From the NCBI GenBank assembly GCA_029907715.1, contig JARYLI010000009.1:1-62178 (forward strand): a stretch of 62,178 nt of DNA, given 5' to 3'. Made by a program: the position numbers and the translations under genes. The DNA is from Methanothrix sp. Lineage in GTDB: Archaea > Halobacteriota > Methanosarcinia > Methanotrichales > Methanotrichaceae. A model generated the notes under the pieces. The model was not told where the DNA came from, made no database searches, and worked only from the letters and a program-made list of their open reading frames with translations. Shown in pieces: positions 57,659 to 62,178 of this stretch (its first letter is position 1; each line of letters opens with the position of its first letter).

Positions 57659-58574
57659 TCGAGACACCGGATGTGTTGATCACAGGTATCAGCATCACCG
57701 CGCTCCTCGCCTCATCTGGCAGCTCTATCTCAATGGGTCTGTCGTAATCGAAGAACCTCATGCTCTCCTCCACATTGACATTTATCAGGAACCTGACGCC
57801 AGGGGACGATATCCCCAGCACCTCAGGGGTGATGCTGGCCCTCACAGTGCCATCTCTTTTAACAAGACGTTTATCCTCCTTCGAGACCCATGCGGTCCAG
57901 TCTATGCTGCTGTTCCTCTCCAGCTCGGTGGTGTTGAACATCGCCAGAAGGATCTGAGCAGGAAGCCCCAGGACCTCGCTGACCTCAAGAGCGATCACAG
58001 CAGCACGTATCGTGCTGTTCTCAGGCGACACCTTCAGCTTCCAGCAGTCTGTGCCGTCCAGTGTCTCAGAACCGATGATCTCTTGAGTTGATCTGTTGAG
58101 GATATCCAGCTGGAGGTACAGCCTGTTCTCCCGCAGCAGCTCATACTCCGGGTACGGCATGAACAGGCGCGTCCAGTTGCCGTTATTCTTCTCGTACCGC
58201 GTGCTGTTTATTATGTAGTACTCCCTGGATGCGGACATGCTCAGGTTCCGGTACTTCTCAGAGGTCATCGAACTCTCCTGCGATACCCTGAGCATGCTCT
58301 GTGAGACGTTCCTCGCGATCGATATCTCGCCGTTCTCTCTCAGATTATAAGATAGCCTGTCCTCCAGAGAATACCCCTCTGTCAGGTTCAGAAACTCCGC
58401 CGTGGTCATCTTCGACGACTCAAACCTGTACGAGGTGATGTTTCCAGATGCCCTGAGGAGATCTTCCATCAATGCAGTCGAATTCGGAGCTGCTCCAGGC
58501 CCACCAGATGGGCCGATGCAGCCTGAAAGAGCCACAAGCGTGAAAGCCAGAAGTATCTTGGTGATGATCTTCAT
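57651..58574 (-). CDS. Exported lipoprotein, LolA-like
   Basis: 307 residues. The signal peptide ends in a lipobox, TLVALSGCIG, so the Cys would be lipid-modified. The body has alternating beta-strands and many N-x-S/T sites (for example NLTEG, NVSQS, NSTRYEKNNGNWT), as in methanogen surface proteins related to LolA/outer-membrane lipoprotein sorting folds. Function unknown. The ATG at 58574 has GGG seven bases upstream; a GTG at 58580 is an alternative. Overlaps the regulator gene by eight bases. Confidence 0.72.
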   Translation of the reverse strand: MKIITKILLAFTLVALSGCIGPSGGPGAAPNSTALMEDLLRASGNITSYRFESSKMTTAEFLNLTEGYSLEDRLSYNLRENGEISIARNVSQSMLRVSQESSMTSEKYRNLSMSASREYYIINSTRYEKNNGNWTRLFMPYPEYELLRENRLYLQLDILNRSTQEIIGSETLDGTDCWKLKVSPENSTIRAAVIALEVSEVLGLPAQILLAMFNTTELERNSSIDWTAWVSKEDKRLVKRDGTVRASITPEVLGISSPGVRFLINVNVEESMRFFDYDRPIEIELPDEARSAVMLIPVINTSGVSNG

Positions 58575-59361
58575 GCGCACACCCTTTTATTTTAGCAGCG
58601 CAGGACGTCTGCTGTAAACTGGATGGCACCGCTCTGCATGCTCTGCAAATGCCATCGATCTCCAGCGCTCTTCAGCGCAGTTGATACCACAATGACCCGC
58701 GCAGCTGGAGTCAATCTGAAACGTCTGAAGATAAACACATTGTGATCGATGGTCCGCGAGCAGGACCCCGAATGGGACTGCTGAACCTGCTGACCATAAC
58801 AAATCTTCTGTGAGATCCTGAGTTTTTTAGGGGTTGAAAATGGAGTACAGGTTAACCTGCTCGCTCTTATGTATTCAGCAACTTGAAGGACATGCACGGT
58901 TGCTGAATGCAATCATACTCTCGGAGGGAACGCATAGCGTGACTGGTGCCTCTTTGGGCCAAGTTATCAGATGGATAAGAGCGAACCTGCTTACCATGAG
59001 AGATCTTCTGTGGGATCGAGAGGGCTGCGAATCTCTCCGATTCATGCACGCGCTTCATCGGTGCACCAAAACTCATCTTGTAACAAAATATGTGCCAAGA
59101 ATTGGTCCATTGGGAGGTATAGTGCAATTATTTGTAAAAATCATGATGGCAATATATCTCTTTACGGTAAGAGCTGCGATACACGGTCTTGTGTATTTTG
59201 CGCCCTGACCCACGCAAGCGAAGCAGACAATCATCTGCACATATGGTCCAACCAGCACCCATGCTGGCGATCAGATGAATGAGATCGACGCCCATCTGTT
59301 ATTCATAGCTTCCGGAAACCACAAATAGTTTGCATGCATTGAAATTCGTGGAGGTATTGTT
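58575..59361. other. Gene-free stretch with repeats
   Basis: Contains R1 copy j (58862-58983) and an imperfect direct repeat of about 37 bases. Its first copy is at 58783-58819 (AACCTGCTGACCATAACAAA and on) and its second begins at 58984 (AACCTGCTTACCATGAGAGA and on), right after the R1 element. No credible ORF is seen. Confidence 0.6.
58862..58983 (+). mobile_element. R1 MITE-like element, copy j
   Basis: 122 bp, forward orientation, CGCTCTTATGTATTCAGCAA to CAGATGGATAAGAGCG. It is bounded by a perfect 8-bp duplication, AACCTGCT, at 58854-58861 and 58984-58991. Nearly identical to copy e, so one of the younger copies. Confidence 0.88.
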
Positions 59362-59520
59362 TTGGACAGATACAAATGCACAATCTGCGGGTACATCTAC
59401 GATCCGGAGAAGGGTGATCCGGAAAACGGTGTGGAGCCTGGAACGCCTTTTGAGAGGCTGCCTGACGACTGGGTCTGCCCGGAGTGCGGTGCTACAAAGG
59501 ATGCATTTGAGAGGGTGTGA
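59362..59520 (+). CDS. Rubredoxin
   Basis: 52 residues: the cysteine pairs CTICGY near the N-terminus and CPECGA near the C-terminus bind a single iron. The rubredoxin core [31 protein letters not shown] is complete. The start is a TTG at 59362 with GGAGGT seven bases before it. It is followed directly by ferritin, suggesting a shared role in oxygen or peroxide defence or iron handling. Confidence 0.95.
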   Translation: MDRYKCTICGYIYDPEKGDPENGVEPGTPFERLPDDWVCPECGATKDAFERV

Positions 59521-59522
59521 TC

Positions 59523-60041
59523 ATGATCGACGGGAGATTGCTCGATGCGCTTAACAGGCAGGTCAACTGGGAGCTGTACTCATCGTACTTCTACCTCTCG
59601 ATGTCGGGCTACTTCGAGTCAACAGGGCTGAAGGGGTTTGCGAGCTGGATGAGAGCACAGGCCCAGGAGGAGCTCTTCCATGCGATGAAGTTCTACGACT
59701 ACATAATCAGCAGGGGCGGCAGGGTTAAGCTGATGAGGATAGAGGAGCCGCCAGGCGAATGGGAGTCGCCGCTGAATGTCTTTGAGGATGTACATGTGCA
59801 TGAGCAGAAGGTCACAGGTCTCATCCACGCGCTCCTGGACCTCGCGATCGAGGTGAAGGATTATCCGACACAGAGCATGCTCCAGTGGTTCGTGAACGAG
59901 CAGGTGGAGGAGGAGGCAAACGCGGAGGAGATCGTTCAGAAGCTGAGGCTCATCCAGGGCGAGAGGGGGGTGGGGCTGCTTTACATGCTCGATAAGGAGC
60001 TGGGACAGAGGGTCTTCACACCACCTGCAGAGAAGGAGTGA
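59523..60041 (+). CDS. ftn: Ferritin
   Basis: Iron-storage four-helix-bundle protein, 172 residues. Ferroxidase ligands lie in NWELYSSYFYLSM, AQAQEELFHAMKFYDYI and EQVEEEANAEEIV. The ATG at 59523 lies two bases after the rubredoxin stop. A hairpin with a T-run follows. Confidence 0.95.
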   Translation: MIDGRLLDALNRQVNWELYSSYFYLSMSGYFESTGLKGFASWMRAQAQEELFHAMKFYDYIISRGGRVKLMRIEEPPGEWESPLNVFEDVHVHEQKVTGLIHALLDLAIEVKDYPTQSMLQWFVNEQVEEEANAEEIVQKLRLIQGERGVGLLYMLDKELGQRVFTPPAEKE

Positions 60042-60116
60042 TTCTGGGCTCACTCAGAAGCAGCAGATCAGGAATGTTCCGCAGTTCTCCGCAGAAAAGA
60101 AAGATGGAAAAAGCCA

Positions 60117-60147
60117 CGACCCCGCGATGGTGCGGGATCTTTTTTTT
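60117..60147 (+). terminator. Hairpin and T-run after ferritin
   Basis: CCCGC (60121-60125), six-base loop, GCGGG (60132-60136), then eight T residues (60140-60147). On the other strand a run of five T follows the same stem at a short distance, so it may end transcription from both sides, between convergent genes. Confidence 0.75.
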
Positions 60148-60153
60148 GTCATC

Positions 60154-60900
60154 TTATATGCAAGGCAGCCAGTCAACGCTTATCGCGCCGCATGTCGAGT
60201 TGCCCCAGAGCTGGATGAACTTCTCTATTGAGAAAACACCTGTTAGATCCTCAATGCTCCGGCCGTACTCGACGTGCCTGCCCTTGACTATATCCTGTGC
60301 CTCTGGCTCTCTTGACATCCATCCGATGTGAGCGACACCGATCACGTTGCTGTTGATGTTGGCCTCAAGCACTCCTGTGCAGCAGCTGTTCACATTATCG
60401 GCGTATCCATTATCGAATCCGTATGCTCTCGTCTTGATCTCCGTGCTCTTCTGAAGATGCTCAGCGTGTGTGTACATCTCTGTCACAACTGCACCGATCC
60501 TGTAGTTCTGGACGCACAGCTTGTCTATCCACTTCTGATCGTATGTGCCCGTCTGGTAGCTCACAGGCATGTACTCGAGATCCTGCTCCGATGTGAAGTT
60601 GATGTAGTCCATTGGGTAATCGCTGCCGGTCGGGTAGTCACAGGACGTGTAGAGCGGATCGTAGCCACTGCTCAGCTGCCTCTCTGCCTCGAGCTCTATT
60701 CTCGAGTTCACGTTGCCGCTTCCCGACTGCTTCTCGACGAGCTTTGCTCCGCTGTACCCGTACTGCGTGGATATCACGATCTCCAGGTTTCTGTATCCAA
60801 CGCCCTTCACCACTGACTTCTCGTACATGTAGTTTGCAGCGCTGCAGAGTCCGGTGAATATCACAAGAAGCAGCAACATGGATACCAGCTTTTTTCTCAT
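60154..60900 (-). CDS. Exported protein of unknown function
   Basis: 248 residues with a signal peptide (MRKKLVSMLLLLVIFTGLCSAAN). The mature part is polar, rich in Tyr, Ser and Asn, with a few cysteines (TSCDYPTG, SCCTGVLEA, STCGAI) and no known domain; it looks like a beta-rich secreted or surface protein. It ends seven bases past the ferritin terminator. The frame continues upstream to 60999 without a signal sequence, so the ATG at 60900 is preferred. Confidence 0.68.
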   Translation of the reverse strand: MRKKLVSMLLLLVIFTGLCSAANYMYEKSVVKGVGYRNLEIVISTQYGYSGAKLVEKQSGSGNVNSRIELEAERQLSSGYDPLYTSCDYPTGSDYPMDYINFTSEQDLEYMPVSYQTGTYDQKWIDKLCVQNYRIGAVVTEMYTHAEHLQKSTEIKTRAYGFDNGYADNVNSCCTGVLEANINSNVIGVAHIGWMSREPEAQDIVKGRHVEYGRSIEDLTGVFSIEKFIQLWGNSTCGAISVDWLPCI

Positions 60901-61409
60901 CTCTATACCGATCCTTTCGCTTTTAGGCCTGATCACACGACCTCCTACATCCTGAACATCTCCCAGCAGGCCAGGCCAAGCCATCCTTTCCCCCACCATC
61001 CACGATGCCTGGTAGAACTGATCCTTATTTTAAGCTTGTGCCCGGCTGGATCTCGTGTTCATTACCGAAATCGCTCTCTCCGGTCTGCGGTTCACACCAT
61101 CCGCAGGCCTCTTATCCAGAGGGCGGTGTGCATAACAAGGGTCCATCGTCCGAACTCGATGATTCCCCTGGTTATGCGTAATCCTTTTATTCTTTGATCG
61201 TGAGTCAACTTCGCTGTCAGGGCAGGGAAGCGCTCCAAGGAGATGCTCCTCTGGCCAGATGCTCCCGGCAGGGAGGAGCGGGGTCGGAGCGGTCTGAACT
61301 GCATGTCCTTTGAGATGTGTGGGACATCCCACAGCGGATGACGGCGCCTGACAGAAATGAATTCGAGACCCGCGCTTCGTGTGCGGGATGTGATCGCATA
61401 CATCGTGAT
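60901..61409. other. Intergenic stretch without a recognised gene
   Basis: Lies before the tRNA gene. A GC-rich hairpin (CCCGC at 61369-61373, GCGGG at 61383-61387) is seen; the frames on the minus strand are not protein-like. No repeat copy found. Confidence 0.45.
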
Positions 61410-61494
61410 GCGGGGGTTGCCAAGTCAGGTCAAAGGCGCTGGATTCAGGGTCCAGTCTCGCAGGAGTTCGTGGGTTCGAATCCCATCCCCCGCA
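61410..61494 (+). tRNA. tRNA-Leu (anticodon CAG)
   Basis: 85 bases, class II. Acceptor stem GCGGGGG with CCCCCGC and discriminator A; anticodon stem CTGGA/TCCAG around loop TTCAGGG gives CAG (61446-61448). A long variable arm precedes the T arm GTGGGTTCGAATCCCAT. CCA is not encoded. No intron. An integrase gene follows within 95 bases, so its 3' half is a likely attachment site. Confidence 0.95.
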
Positions 61495-61588
61495 TTTGGG
61501 CATATCGATTTTTGATTTATGACTTCATCAGAATTATTCTATCAGATGCTGGATTCTTTTTCACGCGCTGCTTCGAGGAGGGTATGTG

Positions 61589-62178
61589 ATGCCAAAGAAG
61601 CGGCTGGATGTGAACTGGAAGAGAGAAGTACATACCGAGGACTTCAAACCAGCATTGAGGAGGTATACCCGATATCTCGAGGAGAACGGTCTCAGGGAGT
61701 CAACAATATCCTCGTATGTCTTCCGGGTCGGGAAGTTCCTGGAGTTTGCACAAACTGATGAGCCAGATGCCGACGATTTTGCAGCGTTCCAGGAAACACT
61801 CTATGATAAGAGGCTGTCGCGAAGCTCAATCAACAACTACTGTTTGCCATCCAGCGGTATTATAAGATGCGTGGGAAATCCATAAGTTTCAATTTCCTCA
61901 GACCGGTGAACACGATACCGCATTTCTTTGACGAAAACGATATTGCCAGGCTGTTTGCTGTCTGCTCCAACGAAACCATCTTGCAATGCTCAAGACGCTG
62001 TTCTATGGATGCCTGCGTGCAAGTGAGCTATGCAACCTGGACGACTGCGACCTGGATTTGAAGACCTTAACACTCCGTGTGGAGGGCAAAGGTGGGAAAG
62101 AGGGGATAGTCTACATCACCGATGACTGCGCGAGGACCCTCAGGCGTTACCTTGAGGTCCGGCCTCCGCTCATGATTG
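61589..62178 (+). pseudogene. Tyrosine recombinase (integrase), frameshifted and running off the window
   Basis: XerC/D-type integrase. The N-terminal SAM-like domain (FKPALRRYTRYLEENGLRESTISSY) is read to about 61843, where one missing base shifts the frame. MRGKSISFNFLRPVNTIPHFFDENDIARLF follows in a second frame, and after about 61976 HLAMLKTLFYGCLRASELCN and EGKGGKEGIVYITDDCARTLRRYL in a third. The Arg of LRASEL is the first catalytic residue. Both shifts are one-base losses, so it is a decayed gene (or two sequence errors). The ATG at 61589 has GGAGGG before it. Confidence 0.85.

Noticed and set aside
60154-60999. Longer 281-codon version of the exported protein
   Set aside because: The extra 33 residues precede a clear signal peptide at Met 60900 and lack export features.
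60901-61409. Possible SRP RNA or RNase P RNA before the tRNA
   Set aside because: None of the conserved core sequences of these RNAs could be found; only one GC-rich hairpin is visible.

Overview
The window comes from a methanogenic archaeon. Marker genes are methyl-coenzyme M reductase operon protein C, three coenzyme F430 genes (cfbA, cfbE, cfbD), the methanofuran gene mfnF, Sep-tRNA:Cys-tRNA synthase, deoxyhypusine synthase, aIF1A, Rio1 and Rio2. Two acetyl-CoA synthetase genes in tandem and a lone F420-dehydrogenase-type beta subunit point to an acetate-using Methanothrix (Methanosaeta), probably a moderately GC-rich thermophile such as M. thermoacetophila. The genus is an inference from gene content; no database was searched.

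Layout. 0-3.1 kb: two acs genes with AT-rich control regions. 3.4-7.0 kb: AAA ATPase, GXGXG beta-helix protein and VWA protein, a possible metallocofactor-maturation set. 7.2-8.1 kb: deoxyhypusine synthase. 8.2-8.7 kb: an island of nested mobile repeats. 8.8-11.5 kb: tungstate transporter tupABC with a Tfx-type regulator. 12.0-15.4 kb: sulfur/redox genes (DGC protein, small thioredoxin, exported rhodanese pair), LarE and a PUA protein. 15.5-19.4 kb: pycA, birA, a JAMM protease, FAD synthetase, CoaD. 19.5-21.4 kb: PHP protein and a LeuC/HacA-type dehydratase. 21.7-23.7 kb: exported beta-helix protein. 24.1-28.1 kb: argH, a YchF-type GTPase, FpoF/FrhB-like protein. 28.1-32.3 kb: mfnF convergent to the run aIF1A-rio1-KH-site-2 protease. 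32.8-34.6 kb: apgM and mcrC. 35.3-39.4 kb: DUF460 protein, rio2, icd. 39.5-43.1 kb: purL-purQ-purS. 43.4-46.8 kb: exported repeat protein, GDPD fusion, SepCysS, a small unknown. 46.9-49.6 kb: cfbA-cfbE-cfbD. 49.8-51.1 kb: DUF1805 protein and a radical SAM protein. 51.3-56.0 kb: isopropylmalate/citramalate synthase with ilvB-ilvN-ilvC. 56.1-58.6 kb: CbiM/CbiN-like Ni/Co uptake, regulator, lipoprotein. 59.4-60.0 kb: rubredoxin and ferritin. 61.4-62.2 kb: tRNA-Leu and a decayed integrase.

Many genes serve aceticlastic methanogenesis and its metals: acetate activation (acs), nickel (CbiM/N, F430), tungsten (TupABC, Tfx), MCR activation (McrC) and methanofuran (MfnF). The rest is anabolism (branched-chain amino acids, arginine, purines, biotin-dependent CO2 fixation) and ribosome maturation.

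The most unusual content is a family of roughly 115-125 bp interspersed repeats (here R1). Copies have inverted ends beginning CGCTCTTAT, and most are bordered by 8-bp target duplications, so they are MITE-like non-autonomous transposons. Two R1 copies are nested inside a second inverted-end repeat (R2). Also notable are three conserved genes whose frame has no ATG/GTG/TTG start at the expected place: a LeuC-type dehydratase, aIF1A, and an isopropylmalate/citramalate synthase that looks +1 frameshifted after a nine-codon ORF. There is also a duplicated PurS and a GDPD fused to a cysteine-rich domain.
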